In this document: positions 17,974-27,781 of the stretch, piece by piece
Position numbering within the stretch: position 1 is the stretch's first letter
Layout: each line of letters begins with the position of its first letter
DNA from: G965212005 sp965212005
Lineage (GTDB): Bacteria > Pseudomonadota > Gammaproteobacteria > Porifericomitales > Porifericomitaceae
Direction: 5' to 3'
Length of the DNA: 64,000 nucleotides
NCBI GenBank assembly: GCA_965212005.1
Contig: OZ243038.1
Coordinates: forward strand, 310,001-374,000
Position numbers and translations under genes: made by a program
Notes under the pieces: generated by a model
The model's database searches: none
Seen by the model: the letters and a program-made list of their open reading frames with translations, nothing else
Told to the model about the DNA's origin: nothing

Positions 17974-18272
17974 CCCTTGTCCTGCGTACCACTGCGCTTG
18001 AACATTTGCAGCATGCGCTCGGTGACCACGTATCCGCCCACCGCATTGCCGGCTCCCAGCAACACGGCCAGAAAACCCACGGCCAGTTCCAGCGGACGGT
18101 CCGGATCGGCGTGCGCCAGGGCATACATGGCCCCGACCAGCACGATGCCATGAATGAAATTGGAACCTGACATCAGCGGGGTATGCAAAATGGAGGGCAC
18201 CCGGGCAATCACCTCATAACCGGTAAACGCCGCCAGCACAAACAGGTACAGGGCAATGAACAATTCGCTCAT
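17970..18272 (-). CDS. pntAB: NAD(P) transhydrogenase subunit alpha, membrane part
   Basis: A 100-residue membrane subunit with three hydrophobic helices, corresponding to the C-terminal membrane domain of E. coli PntA. The start at 18272 (MSELFIALYLFVLAAF) is chosen because it overlaps the pntAA stop as ATGA; a longer frame to 18338 reads inside pntAA. Motifs such as RVPSILHTPLMSGSN and GGYVVTERM are those of the family. Alpha is therefore split into two polypeptides here, as in Rhodospirillum-type transhydrogenases and unlike E. coli. Confidence 0.95.
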   Translation of the reverse strand: MSELFIALYLFVLAAFTGYEVIARVPSILHTPLMSGSNFIHGIVLVGAMYALAHADPDRPLELAVGFLAVLLGAGNAVGGYVVTERMLQMFKRSGTQDKG

Positions 18273-19408
18273 GCAGGCTCCTCTTTTATCAGGGCGCGCA
18301 CTTGATCGTTCCTGATCTCTCCGTCCCTGGTCAGGCAAGCCGCCTGCAGAATTTCGTCATCCCAGTTGGGGGCCAGTTTTCCGTCCACGACCAACAAAGA
18401 GAGTAGATTCAGCAGGTTGCGGGCATATAGATCGCTGGCTTGAGGCGCCATTTCGGCGGCAACGTTGAGCGGCCCCCGGAGTTCCACGCCGGCGTGCCGG
18501 AAGCATTCTCCGGGACGCGTCAATTCACAGTTTCCACCGCTGCTGGCCGCCAAATCCAGTACCAGCGAACCCGGTGCCATGCTTTCCACCATGGCTGCAT
18601 CCAGAATGCGGGGCGCGGCGCGGCCTGGAATTTCCGCCGTGCAGATCACCACGTTGGCTTTGGCCACGTGCTGGGCCAGCAACTCCCGCTGGGCGCGACG
18701 TTCTTCCTCGTTCAATTCGCGGGCATACCCTCCTTCGGCTTCCGCGTCTACCTGGATGGAGATAAAGCGCCCTCCCAGGGATGCCACCTGCTCCCGGGCC
18801 GCGGGGCGTATATCAGTAGCCTCGACGATGGCGCCCAGCCGGCGCGCAGTAGCGATCGCCTGCAATCCGGCCACTCCGGCGCCAATGATCAGTACCGTGG
18901 CCGGACGCACCGTGCCGGTCGGCACGGTCAGCATGGGGAAAAATCCGCCGTAGCCGGCCGCGGCGACGATGGCAGCGCGATATCCGGCCACGGAGCGCTG
19001 CGAGGACAGCGCATCCATACTCTGCGCACGGGTAGAGCGCGGGATCAATTCCATCGCAAAACTGTCGATGCGAGCCTGCAGCAGCGCCCGGACCAGATCG
19101 GGACGCCGCATCGGATCCAAAAAACCGACCAGCATGCTGCCTTTTGCCTGGCGGGCAAGCTCGGCGGCCTCCGGTGGCGCTACCCGCAGTACAACCTGGG
19201 CCTGTCGGTAGAGCTCGGCCTGATCCGCCGTCACGCCGACGTCAGCGTTGCGGTAATCCTCATCAGTGCAATTGGCCCGGTCGCCGGCTCCGGATTGAAC
19301 CATCACCTGCATCCCTTGAGACTGCAACCGGGCGGCGATCTCTGGTGTCAGCGCCACCCGATGCTCTGCGGTTGCGGTTTCGCCTGGAATGGCCAGTTTT
19401 ACGCTCAA
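18269..19408 (-). CDS. pntAA: NAD(P) transhydrogenase subunit alpha, NAD-binding part
   Basis: Cytoplasmic domain I of the proton-translocating transhydrogenase, binding NAD(H). The 379-residue product belongs to the alanine dehydrogenase/PntA family: KLAIPGETATAEHRVALTPE at the N-terminus, LIIGAGVAGLQAIATARRLG as the dinucleotide-binding fold, the ATDIRP motif, and a mobile-loop region in the second half. First gene of pntAA-pntAB-pntB with 4-nt overlaps throughout, so equal synthesis by coupling is likely. It lies 31 bp downstream of serS and may be read from the same transcript. Confidence 0.96.
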   Translation of the reverse strand: MSVKLAIPGETATAEHRVALTPEIAARLQSQGMQVMVQSGAGDRANCTDEDYRNADVGVTADQAELYRQAQVVLRVAPPEAAELARQAKGSMLVGFLDPMRRPDLVRALLQARIDSFAMELIPRSTRAQSMDALSSQRSVAGYRAAIVAAAGYGGFFPMLTVPTGTVRPATVLIIGAGVAGLQAIATARRLGAIVEATDIRPAAREQVASLGGRFISIQVDAEAEGGYARELNEEERRAQRELLAQHVAKANVVICTAEIPGRAAPRILDAAMVESMAPGSLVLDLAASSGGNCELTRPGECFRHAGVELRGPLNVAAEMAPQASDLYARNLLNLLSLLVVDGKLAPNWDDEILQAACLTRDGEIRNDQVRALIKEEPA

Positions 19409-19439
19409 AGCATCACTTCCGACAGGGTTTGCGCCGACT

Positions 19440-20729
19440 TCAGTCGCTGGCGGTCAGCACAGAGCGCCCATCCAGGTAGGGCTGCAAGACGGCGGGCACG
19501 GCAATGCTGCCATCGGCCCGCTGGCAGTTTTCCAGCAGTGCCACCAGCGTACGACCGACCGCCAGGCCGGAGCCGTTTAACGTGTGCACCGGTTCCAAAT
19601 TCCCAGTACCCGGGTTCCGACCCGGATTCCGCCAACGCGCCCGCAGGCGCCGCGCCTGAAAAGCTTCGAAATTGCTGCAAGAAGATATTTCCCGATAGCG
19701 CTGTTGAGCCGGCAGCCATACTTCCAAATCGTAGGTTTTGGCGGCGGCGAATCCCAAGTCTCCCCCGCACAATGAAACGACCCGGTACGGCAACTCCAAC
19801 CGTCGCAGGACTTCCTCGGCGTGGGAGGTTAATTGCTCCAGTGTATCATAAGACGTTTCGGGGCGGACAATCTGCACCAATTCGACCTTTTCGAACTGGT
19901 GCTGACGGATCATGCCGTGCGTGTCCTGGCCGTAACTGCCGGCTTCGCGGCGGAAACAAGGCGTGTGGCAGACGTATCGCAGCGGCAACTCTGCCGCTGA
20001 CAATACGCGCTCGCGCACCAGGTTGGTGACCGGCACTTCTGCGGTCGGGATCAGGTAGAGCCCATTTTCGGTGGCAAACAGGTCCTCCCGGAATTTGGGC
20101 AATTGCCCGGTTCCTTCCATGCTGTGGGCGGCCACCAGGTAGGGCACGTTCAACTCCTGGTAGCCATGTTCGGCGGTATGCAGGTCCAGCATAAAAGCGA
20201 TCAAAGCCCGGTGCAGCCGGGCCAGCAGGCCGTGCAGTACTACAAAACGAGCGCCGGATATGGCCGCGGCGGCTTTGAAATCCATCATCCCCAGGGCTTC
20301 TCCCAGCGTGGCGTGGTCCCGGGGAGTAAAATCAAACTGGGGAGGTTCGCCGCAGCGGCGCAGTTCCGCATTCTGCTCGCTGCTGCTGCCTTCCGGCACC
20401 GATGCATGCGGCAGATTAGGCAGTTCCAACAACTTTGCCTGCCACTGCTGCTCAAGCGCCTGCAGTGTTAGCTCGGCTTGTTCCAGCTTCGCGCCAAGCT
20501 CGTTGACTTGCTGCAACAACGCGCCCGGATCCTGTTGCTTCGCTTTGGCGGCACCGATGTCCCGGGAGCAGCGGTTACGTTCATGGCGCCACTGTTCCAC
20601 TTCGGTCCGCAGTGCCCGGCGCCGTTGCTCCAAGGCCGCCATTTCCTGCTCCGCAAACGCAAGCCCGCGCCGCTCCATGCCCCGGACGATCTGCTGGAGG
20701 TCATGTCGCAACAATTGTGGATCCAGCAT
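19440..20729 (-). CDS. serS: Seryl-tRNA synthetase
   Basis: Charges tRNA-Ser (and tRNA-Sec where present). The 429-residue class II synthetase has the N-terminal antiparallel coiled-coil arm (about residues 30-105) that grips the long variable arm of tRNA-Ser, then motif 2 (FRREAGSYGQDTHGMIRQHQ) and motif 3 (GSGLAVGRTLVALLEN). The start at 20729 follows AAGGGAG at good distance and gives the usual MLDPQLLRHD start; the frame continuing to 20777 is not family-like. Adjacent rarA is a common partner in gammaproteobacteria. Confidence 0.97.
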   Translation of the reverse strand: MLDPQLLRHDLQQIVRGMERRGLAFAEQEMAALEQRRRALRTEVEQWRHERNRCSRDIGAAKAKQQDPGALLQQVNELGAKLEQAELTLQALEQQWQAKLLELPNLPHASVPEGSSSEQNAELRRCGEPPQFDFTPRDHATLGEALGMMDFKAAAAISGARFVVLHGLLARLHRALIAFMLDLHTAEHGYQELNVPYLVAAHSMEGTGQLPKFREDLFATENGLYLIPTAEVPVTNLVRERVLSAAELPLRYVCHTPCFRREAGSYGQDTHGMIRQHQFEKVELVQIVRPETSYDTLEQLTSHAEEVLRRLELPYRVVSLCGGDLGFAAAKTYDLEVWLPAQQRYREISSCSNFEAFQARRLRARWRNPGRNPGTGNLEPVHTLNGSGLAVGRTLVALLENCQRADGSIAVPAVLQPYLDGRSVLTASD

Positions 20730-20742
20730 GAAATGCTCCCTT

Positions 20743-21027
20743 TCAGTTCTGCCGACGGCAGCAGAGCAGCGGCTCAAAGCGCGCCCGCAGGATGCACCAG
20801 TGGAGCTCTGCCCTCATCCCGCCATCCCCCGATACAACAGCAGGCCATTCCCTGCTGAGCTGAGCACAGGGCTCCCGCATCGCCGAAATCAGCTCCATCG
20901 GCACAGGATCAAAGCCGGTTTGACTCGCATCAGCGCTCCGTAACCACCTCGGCAGCAGTGCGCTTGCCATAGCGAAACGCTGCGCCGTTCCCAAGCCTCC
21001 AGGTTGCCAGCGCACAATGTAACTCAC
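20743..21027 (-). CDS. Possible small protein between rarA and serS
   Basis: An open frame of 94 residues with GTG start at 21027 overlapping the rarA stop (GTGA) and ending 13 bp before serS, so it fills the gap exactly. I recognise no family: it has two short hydrophobic patches, Cys and Arg near the end, and no clear signal or motif. Fit to the gap and translational coupling are the only arguments for it; a long open frame on the opposite strand over the same bases shows that composition alone could produce it. Confidence 0.3.
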   Translation of the reverse strand: MSYIVRWQPGGLGTAQRFAMASALLPRWLRSADASQTGFDPVPMELISAMREPCAQLSREWPAVVSGDGGMRAELHWCILRARFEPLLCCRRQN

Positions 21028-22364
21028 GCACTCCCCTGCCCGGCTTTCCGGGCTTCGTCATCGCGTCGGCGCAATTCCTCCAGATGCACTGCGATCCTGG
21101 CTTCCAGGCCGGACTGCAGCGGATGATAGTAACGTCTGCCACGCAACGGAGGAGGCAGGTATTCGGCATTGGCGGCATAGCCGCCGGGTTCATCGTGGGC
21201 ATAACGATAGCCCCGGCCATGACCCAACTGCCGCGCCAGCCGGGTCGGAGCATTGCGCAGTGAGGCGGGCACTTCCAGGGAACCGAAGCGCTGCACGTCC
21301 CGATTGGCCTCTTTTAGGGCCTGGTAGACCGCATTGCTTTTCGGCAAGCAGGCCAGGTAGACGACGACCTGGGCGATGGCCAATTCTCCTTCCGGGGAAC
21401 CTAAACGCAACTGCGCGTCCCAGGCATCCAATGCCAGCCCCAGCGCACGCGGTTCAGCATTGCCTATGTCCTCGGAAGCCATACGCACCAAGCGGCGGGC
21501 AATATACAGCGGATCACAGCCGCCGTTTAACATACGGGCAAACCAGTACAAGGCCGCATCCGGACTGGAACCGCGCACTGCCTTATGCAACGCGGAGATC
21601 TGGTTGTAAAAATCATCTCCCCTCTTGTCGAAGCGCAGCTTGCCCGCGCCAGCCAGGCCCTCCAGTTGCTCGGGTTGCAGGCATCCGCCCGCGGGAGTCT
21701 GTGCCGCACCCAGTTCCAACAGGTTCAAGGCAGTTCTGGCGTCCCCGTCCGCAGCCTGCAGCAGGCTGCGGCGTGAGGCCGGCGGCAACTGCAAATCGGC
21801 CCGCCCCAAGCCGAATTCCGCATCCCGCAGGGCCCGTTCCAGGACCTGCTGCAATTGTGCCTCATTTAATGCTTCCAATACGTAGACTTGGAGCCGGGAG
21901 AGCAGTGCATTATTCAGTTCAAAGGAAGGGTTTTCCGTAGTGGCGCCGATCAAGTAAATCGTTCCATCTTCCAGAAAAGGCAGGAAAGCGTCCTGCTGGG
22001 CCTTGTTGAAACGGTGGATTTCGTCAATGAATAAAACCGTGTCCCTGCCACCTTCGGCGCGCCGCCGGGCGGCCAGGTCGATAATCTGACGCAATTCACG
22101 AACGCCGCTCAGCACCGCGGACAAGGTGTGGGACTCGGTCTGACAGCAGGTACAGAACAGGTGCCCCAACGTGGTCTTGCCAGAGCCTGGAGGACCCCAC
22201 AGGACCATCGAGTGCAACTGCTGTTGTTCGATGGCGCAGCGCAGCGGCCGACCGTCCCCGAGCAGGTGTTCCTGGCCTATAAAATCCTCCAGCCGGCGGG
22301 GTCGCATACGTTCTGCCAGCGGCCGTTTTGCCTCCACCGTGGCGGGACTGCCGTCAGCGCTCAT
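21024..22364 (-). CDS. rarA: Replication-associated recombination ATPase
   Basis: AAA+ ATPase of the RarA/MgsA/WRNIP1 family that acts at stalled replication forks. The 446-residue protein has Walker A GPPGSGKTT near residue 60, Walker B VLFIDEIHRFN, sensor 1 LIGATTENPSFELN, and the C-terminal tetramerisation region (KSNAVYQALKEA, RYAHDEPGGYAAN). A few residues after Walker A, the segment FCTCCQTESH carries three cysteines. It sits between lolA and serS as in many gammaproteobacteria. Confidence 0.96.
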   Translation of the reverse strand: MSADGSPATVEAKRPLAERMRPRRLEDFIGQEHLLGDGRPLRCAIEQQQLHSMVLWGPPGSGKTTLGHLFCTCCQTESHTLSAVLSGVRELRQIIDLAARRRAEGGRDTVLFIDEIHRFNKAQQDAFLPFLEDGTIYLIGATTENPSFELNNALLSRLQVYVLEALNEAQLQQVLERALRDAEFGLGRADLQLPPASRRSLLQAADGDARTALNLLELGAAQTPAGGCLQPEQLEGLAGAGKLRFDKRGDDFYNQISALHKAVRGSSPDAALYWFARMLNGGCDPLYIARRLVRMASEDIGNAEPRALGLALDAWDAQLRLGSPEGELAIAQVVVYLACLPKSNAVYQALKEANRDVQRFGSLEVPASLRNAPTRLARQLGHGRGYRYAHDEPGGYAANAEYLPPPLRGRRYYHPLQSGLEARIAVHLEELRRRDDEARKAGQGSA

Positions 22365-22373
22365 ACCCCGGAC

Positions 22374-23057
22374 TCATTGGGCATCGCCCTCTATTTCCAG
22401 GTTTTGGATCACTTCCACCCCCGGAGGAGGCGTGAACTGGAATAATTCCGGCGGCAGCTCGGGATGGCGCACCGCATCAAACTGGATCCGGATGCGCTGA
22501 CCCAGCGGGTCGCTGAATTCCATCCATGCCACTGAATCCCGGGACAGCGCCAGCAATAACTCTGCGTAAGAATTTTGGGTGGCACGGGAAACCAACTGGA
22601 TCACGGCCACCTCCCCGGCGCCCGGTTCCATCCCGGTAATGCGGAAGAACTGCTCTGGATCGGCTTCCTCAATGAGCAGGGCCGCCGGCGTATAACCCAG
22701 TGCCTCGTTCGCATCATGCACGATGACCTGCTCCAAATCCGGATCATAGATCCATAAACGCCCTTCGTCCACGACGATGATCTGCAGGTAGGGAGTTTTC
22801 GTTTTCCACAGAAATCGGCCGGGTCGCCAAAGTGCCATCTCCCCGCTGGATTGCTCCAGCACCTGCCCGGATTCATCAAATAAAGTCTGTTGAAAATCAG
22901 CTTGCAAAGTAACTAAATCAGCCAAAAAAGAGTGCAGGCGCTGCCTGCCCTGCTCTGCGTCGGCGACGCTGGCAGGGCTGGAATAGCAAAACAGTGCCGC
23001 GCTCGCCAGCGAGCAGAGCAGCGAGTGGCTTACGGGCTTGAAAGTGGCAGAGAACAA
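22374..23057 (-). CDS. lolA: Outer-membrane lipoprotein carrier protein LolA
   Basis: Periplasmic chaperone that takes lipoproteins from LolCDE and hands them to LolB at the outer membrane. The 227-residue precursor has a signal peptide (about 1-32, SPASVADA before the mature part), then the LolA pattern: LVTLQADFQQTLFDESGQ, GEMALWRPGRFLWKT, IYDPDLEQVIV and a late FSDPLGQRIRIQF. It is separated by 14 bp from ftsK upstream and 9 bp from rarA downstream, a conserved ftsK-lolA-rarA run. Confidence 0.95.
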   Translation of the reverse strand: MFSATFKPVSHSLLCSLASAALFCYSSPASVADAEQGRQRLHSFLADLVTLQADFQQTLFDESGQVLEQSSGEMALWRPGRFLWKTKTPYLQIIVVDEGRLWIYDPDLEQVIVHDANEALGYTPAALLIEEADPEQFFRITGMEPGAGEVAVIQLVSRATQNSYAELLLALSRDSVAWMEFSDPLGQRIRIQFDAVRHPELPPELFQFTPPPGVEVIQNLEIEGDAQ

Positions 23058-23071
23058 CCGGGCGGAAGTGT

Positions 23072-25837
23072 TTATGGCCCCGGGGACGGCGCCACGGGCG
23101 GCAATAACACCTCGCGATTGCCGTTGCTTTCCAGCGGGCCGACGACTCCCTGCTGCTCCATCTGTTCCATCAGGCGGGCGGCCCGGTTATACCCTATCTT
23201 CAGGCGGCGCTGCATATAGGAAATCGAGGCGCGACGGCTTTCTTGAACGATCAGCACGGCATCATCGTAGAGTTCATCTTCCTCCTCCGGGCCGTTGCTG
23301 AAACTGTTTTCGGCTCCTTTACCAACCACCGTGCCGCCCAGCAGCACGTCCTCACGATAATCCGTACCGGTCTCGGAGCGCAACGCCTGCACCACCCGGT
23401 GCACTTCGTCATCTTCCACGAAGGCACCGTGCACCCGCATCGGCACTGAACTGCCCGGAGGCAGAAACAGCATATCTCCCTGCCCGAGCAGATTTTCCGC
23501 CCCCATTTGGTCCAAAATGGTGCGGGAATCGATTCGGGATGAGACCTGAAATGCAATGCGGGCCGGAATATTGGCCTTGATGAGCCCGGTAATCACGTCC
23601 ACTGACGGGCGCTGCGTTGCCAGGATCAAATGAATGCCGGAAGCACGCGCCTTTTGTGCCAGCCGAGCGATCAGTTCTTCCTGCTGCTTGCTGGTCACCA
23701 TCATCATATCTGCCAGTTCATCGATGATCACAACTATGTACGGCAGTTCCTCAAGCTCTTCCGGAGCGCCTCCCGCGCCTGCCGGGCTGGGGTCCAGCAT
23801 CGGCCGACCGTCTGCGCGAGCTTTTTCCAGGCGCTGATTCAGGCTGGCAATGTTACGCACCCCCAGCAGGGACATCAGGCGGTAACGCCGCTCCATCTCT
23901 TCCACGCACCAGCGCAGTGCATTCCCGGCCTGTTTCATATCGGTGACTACCGGTGCCAGCAAATGCGGGATCCCTTCATAAACCGATAGTTCCAGCATCT
24001 TCGGATCGATCAGAATCAGCCGCACCTGGCTTGCCTTGGAACGGTACAATATGCTGATCAGCATTGCGTTCAGGGCGATGGACTTGCCTGATCCGGTGGT
24101 GCCGGCGACTAACAGGTGGGGCATGCGGTCCAGTTCCATGCACACTGCATTGCCGCCAATGTCTTTACCTAAGGCCAAAGGCAGGGGAGAGTGGCTGCCA
24201 GCAAAGGAGCGCGAGCCCAGTACCTCGCGCAGACTGACAATCTCGCGTTGCTGATTGGGCAATTCCAGTCCCAGCACCGATTTCCCCGGAATCACTTCCA
24301 CTACGCGCACACTGGTCATCGACAGGGAACGGGCCAGGTCCCTGGAAAGATTGCTAATCTGACCGCCTTTCACGCCCGGTGCCGGCTGCAGTTCCAGGCG
24401 AGTGACTACGGGACCGGCCTGGATCGCGACTACCTCGACCATGATGCCGAAGTCACTCAGTTTGGTTTCCACCTGGCGTGCGATGTCCTGCAAAATTTCA
24501 TTCGAATATCGGCCACCCGAGCTCACCGGCCTGGACAGCAGATTCAAGTTGGGCAGCGCGGACCCGGCCGAGGCGTCAGCCTGGCGCGCCGGTTTTGCGC
24601 CCGGCCCGGCGTTCCCGGCAACGGTCGGGGCCGCCGTTTGCCCGTTTCTATCGGGTTCCAGACCGTTTGTGGCGAGCCCATCCGCGGGCGCATGGCCGGA
24701 CGCGGCAGCGGAGCCTGCGGCATCCGCCGCACGAGTGGCGATCCCTATCCCTGGCGCTGGCGCCGCTGATGCAATAGGGGCGGGATCACCCGGTTCCGCC
24801 TCTGTTGCGCCTGGCTCATCGCGCGCTGCGGCGTCCAGGGCAAAGTTGCCCACAGTTTCCAAGGCTGGCCCGGACTCGGCAGGTTCCATCGCAAGCACCG
24901 GGGCAGTGGCAGGCATGGCAGGTTCCATCGTAGGCACCGGGGCCGGCACCGAGGCAGTGGCAGGCACCGCAGGTTCCGCCCAGGGCTCCGCTGTGGCGAC
25001 TGGCAGGACTTCGGCTTTCCTGTCCGGCCCCTGGTGTGCGGAGCCAGGCTCAACCGTCGGCACCCGATCCTCCAGCGCCGGCATCGCTGACTCGCCAATG
25101 CTGGGAAGACGGTCACTCACGCGGCGCTCCCGGTGGCGCTGCGCCAGCCACTCCTGATCGTGACGGTGCCGCATCCGCTGCCAGAAAGCCCTGCCCTGTC
25201 TCAAGGCAGTCTCCCCTGACGCGACGGTCCAACGCCCGATGCGAAAGCTCAAGGCACCGATCTGATCCATCGCTCCCAGCCAGGAAATCCCACTGTATAA
25301 AGTAAATCCGGCAATAAACAGGGCCAGCATCAGCAAGGTATAGCCATTCAACCCCAGCGGCTTGAGCAGCCCATCCGTCAGCGAGGCACCCAAAATGCCT
25401 CCGCTACGAGCCCCCATGGGCAGATACTCCCCCGGCGGAAAATAAATATCTGCCAGCGCACAAGCCGACAGCAACAGCAACAGCAAGCCCAGCAGCCTGA
25501 TGCCAAAACCGGGCAATCGGGAAAAAGGCCGGTAGGCACTGCTACACAGGCACCAACCCAGCCAGGCGACGATCAGCGCTGCCGAATAGCCCGGATAACC
25601 ACTCAAGGTAAGGATTAAATCAGACAAAAAGGCACCGACGGAGCCGCCACGATTGACCAAGTTCTGGTTTTCTCCGATGTGCGACCAGCCCGGGTCGCCG
25701 GCATGGAAGCTCAGCAAAGCCAGCAATAAAAACAAGGAGAGCAGCATCCACAACAGCAAATGTACGTCCTTGACGGCATGTTTCAGGCGCTCGGTTCCAC
25801 CGAGTCCATACTTTCGTTTACTGGAAGCTTGAGCCAT
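23072..25837 (-). CDS. ftsK: DNA translocase FtsK
   Basis: Septal DNA pump that clears and aligns chromosome termini at division and activates XerCD. The 921-residue protein has about four or five membrane helices in residues 28-185, an Ala/Pro/Glu-rich linker (about 235-430) with degenerate PAxPAT-type repeats, and the motor: ELQPAPGVKGGQISNLSRDL, Walker A VAGTTGSGKS, Walker B IVVIIDELADMMM, IHLILATQRPS, and the C-terminal winged-helix gamma domain (SISYMQRRLKIGYNRAARL) that reads KOPS. Its upstream region is 730 bp and divergent from the phosphoesterase gene. Confidence 0.96.
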   Translation of the reverse strand: MAQASSKRKYGLGGTERLKHAVKDVHLLLWMLLSLFLLLALLSFHAGDPGWSHIGENQNLVNRGGSVGAFLSDLILTLSGYPGYSAALIVAWLGWCLCSSAYRPFSRLPGFGIRLLGLLLLLLSACALADIYFPPGEYLPMGARSGGILGASLTDGLLKPLGLNGYTLLMLALFIAGFTLYSGISWLGAMDQIGALSFRIGRWTVASGETALRQGRAFWQRMRHRHDQEWLAQRHRERRVSDRLPSIGESAMPALEDRVPTVEPGSAHQGPDRKAEVLPVATAEPWAEPAVPATASVPAPVPTMEPAMPATAPVLAMEPAESGPALETVGNFALDAAARDEPGATEAEPGDPAPIASAAPAPGIGIATRAADAAGSAAASGHAPADGLATNGLEPDRNGQTAAPTVAGNAGPGAKPARQADASAGSALPNLNLLSRPVSSGGRYSNEILQDIARQVETKLSDFGIMVEVVAIQAGPVVTRLELQPAPGVKGGQISNLSRDLARSLSMTSVRVVEVIPGKSVLGLELPNQQREIVSLREVLGSRSFAGSHSPLPLALGKDIGGNAVCMELDRMPHLLVAGTTGSGKSIALNAMLISILYRSKASQVRLILIDPKMLELSVYEGIPHLLAPVVTDMKQAGNALRWCVEEMERRYRLMSLLGVRNIASLNQRLEKARADGRPMLDPSPAGAGGAPEELEELPYIVVIIDELADMMMVTSKQQEELIARLAQKARASGIHLILATQRPSVDVITGLIKANIPARIAFQVSSRIDSRTILDQMGAENLLGQGDMLFLPPGSSVPMRVHGAFVEDDEVHRVVQALRSETGTDYREDVLLGGTVVGKGAENSFSNGPEEEDELYDDAVLIVQESRRASISYMQRRLKIGYNRAARLMEQMEQQGVVGPLESNGNREVLLPPVAPSPGP

Positions 25838-26567
25838 CGCTGCTTGATGATTTCCTGAACAGAAGAGTCGGAAGCGAGCCGCTCATAGTAAATTTTCAGT
25901 GCTCAAAATTCAACGTGCCATACTTTGGATCATCTGCCTGTGCCGTTTTTCCATCCCGGGTAGCGCATATGTGTAAGCGTGCGAATTTTCGTTATATGCA
26001 TCGGACAGCGGCGCTTACGGCTGTAGTCATAACGGGAGGGCACGGCGGATTACACCGGGCCAGGCGGAATCACAGCGGATTGGGGCCGACGGGAGGAAAT
26101 GCGTCTGAGTTCCATTCAGCGCATCAGAGCGGGCTCTGGGACAGCGACCGGCGCAGCGCGCAAGACCACTGTCAGGATTGCGATCCAAGGTCTGCTGGCC
26201 ATGCATCAACAAGGCCCGTCTGAAGCACAGACGAAGCCGATTCTGTGCCCTTATCCGCATGCTTGACTTCTGCCGCCAATCACACTAGGTTTAATGACAC
26301 AGTTGGCAGGCAGAACAATGTTATTATTGTTAGCATTAGGTTGGGTTCCGCCGATCAGCAGAAACAACAGCGCAGCAGAAGCTGCCCGTTTGCATTCTGC
26401 TTCAGGCAAGCTTGCTGCTGCGCCCGAGAACAAAGCCATGGTCCAAGCTTCGCGGGCACACGATGCCCCCGGGTTGGCTGAACTTGGCCCTGTCATCGCC
26501 CCATTCTGGCAAAAGTAATTTTCAATTATTTCAATTTCTTAAAGAACTAAGTTAATCTGTTTTAATT
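25838..26567. other. Divergent intergenic region, no sure gene
   Basis: This 730-base stretch lies between the ftsK start (-) and the phosphoesterase start (+) and must hold both promoters. An AT-rich segment precedes each gene (25880-25915 and 26515-26565). A 74-codon frame at 26294-26518 (+) begins with a hydrophobic stretch (MLLLLALGWV) that could be a signal peptide, but it has no recognisable family and an overlapping open frame exists on the other strand, so I do not call it. Confidence 0.4.
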
Positions 26568-27299
26568 ATGCGCGTCCAGTATTTCTCAGACATCCACTTG
26601 GAGTTTGGCCAGTGTGTGTTTCCGCATGCGAAGGCGGACATCATTGTCGCTGCCGGAGACATTGCGCCCGGCATACATGCCCTGCCGTGGCTGGCCCAGT
26701 CCGATGTCCCGATCATTTATATAGCAGGCAACCATGAATACTATGGGGGCGATCTGAGCTACACACTGGCGGAATTACGCCAACAATCTCCCAACCACAA
26801 GGTGCACTTTTTGGAAAGGGACAGCTTCGAATTTCAAGGCATCCGCTTTCTGGGCGCCACCCTATGGACGGATTTCAACAGCGGGGAACCCTCCGTCATG
26901 CGCGGCCTGCATCCGCTGATGAACGATTTTTGCTATATACGGACGGGCGGTCAGAAGACCCACCCGCTGGATTTCCTGCGCCTGCACAGTGCTTCACTGG
27001 CCTGGCTGATCAACGAATTGGAAAAAGACTACCAGGGGAAAACAGTTGTGGCAACGCACCATGCACCCAGTTTTGACAGCTGGCATAAAAATGCGGACGA
27101 CCCCCGTATTTTCGGCTATTGCAGTGCCTTGGACGAATTGAACAAACGCTATGAGATTGACGCCTGGATTCACGGACATATCCATGCTCCCTGCAACTAT
27201 AGGAAACATAACACCCCGATACTGTGTAATCCGCGAGGCTACCATGGTATTGAAAACTATGACTCCATGGTGGGCCTGAAGTACATTGATTTAGACTGA
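26568..27299 (+). CDS. Calcineurin-like metallophosphoesterase
   Basis: Cytoplasmic two-metal phosphoesterase of 243 residues. All blocks of the fold are seen: SDIHLEF (D-x-H), AAGDIAPG (GD-x2), AGNHEYYGG (GNHE), VVATHHAPS (H) and IHGHIHAPC (GHxH). The family covers nucleotidases, phosphodiesterases and protein phosphatases, so substrate is open. It is preceded by an AT-rich leader and stands alone between ftsK and the deacetylase-family gene. Confidence 0.9.
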   Translation: MRVQYFSDIHLEFGQCVFPHAKADIIVAAGDIAPGIHALPWLAQSDVPIIYIAGNHEYYGGDLSYTLAELRQQSPNHKVHFLERDSFEFQGIRFLGATLWTDFNSGEPSVMRGLHPLMNDFCYIRTGGQKTHPLDFLRLHSASLAWLINELEKDYQGKTVVATHHAPSFDSWHKNADDPRIFGYCSALDELNKRYEIDAWIHGHIHAPCNYRKHNTPILCNPRGYHGIENYDSMVGLKYIDLD

Positions 27300-27781
27300 C
27301 CCGGGATTCGGCCTGCCCGCTACCCGGAAAAGTCAGCTATTTACCTGGCATTAGAGACTGAGCCCCGGCCTCCTCCCGCATCGTGGGCGGTAACAGAGAG
27401 GATTTGGGACGCAGATCTTCCGCGGGCGCCCATCAGGCCCGCGTAATTCTCTTACCATTTTCTACGGTAAATATGCTTATATTTTAATTATTTATAATTT
27501 TTTATTTAAGTAAAACTTAATATCTCATGCCGAACCACCCAGCTCCGGAAGCTCTACTCATCCGCCTTTTTCGAGTGTCTGCATCAGGAGCACCCGTGTT
27601 TTCTAACGCGGACCGCGCCGCTGGATAGCCAATCCTATCGGGAGCCGGATCTCCCCGTTCGCTGCCGGCTCATCCACAGTGATTGTGCAGAGCGGCGTTT
27701 TACCATCGAGACAGCCATTACCTTGCACCCGGCTTTGCGCCAGGCAAAGGCCGCCCCACCCTGGCGCGAACGCCCCTGTGC
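27300..27781. other. Convergent intergenic region
   Basis: Non-coding 482 bases between the phosphoesterase (+) and the deacetylase-family gene (-). A very AT-rich segment runs from 27465 to 27530. No T-tailed hairpin or gene was recognised; short frames here are mostly extensions of antisense frames. Confidence 0.4.

Noticed and set aside
18440..20029. 529-residue plus-strand open frame over pntAA and serS
   Set aside because: Antisense to two well-recognised genes with complete motifs; translation has no family features and is rich in Arg, Gly and Ser as expected from high GC.
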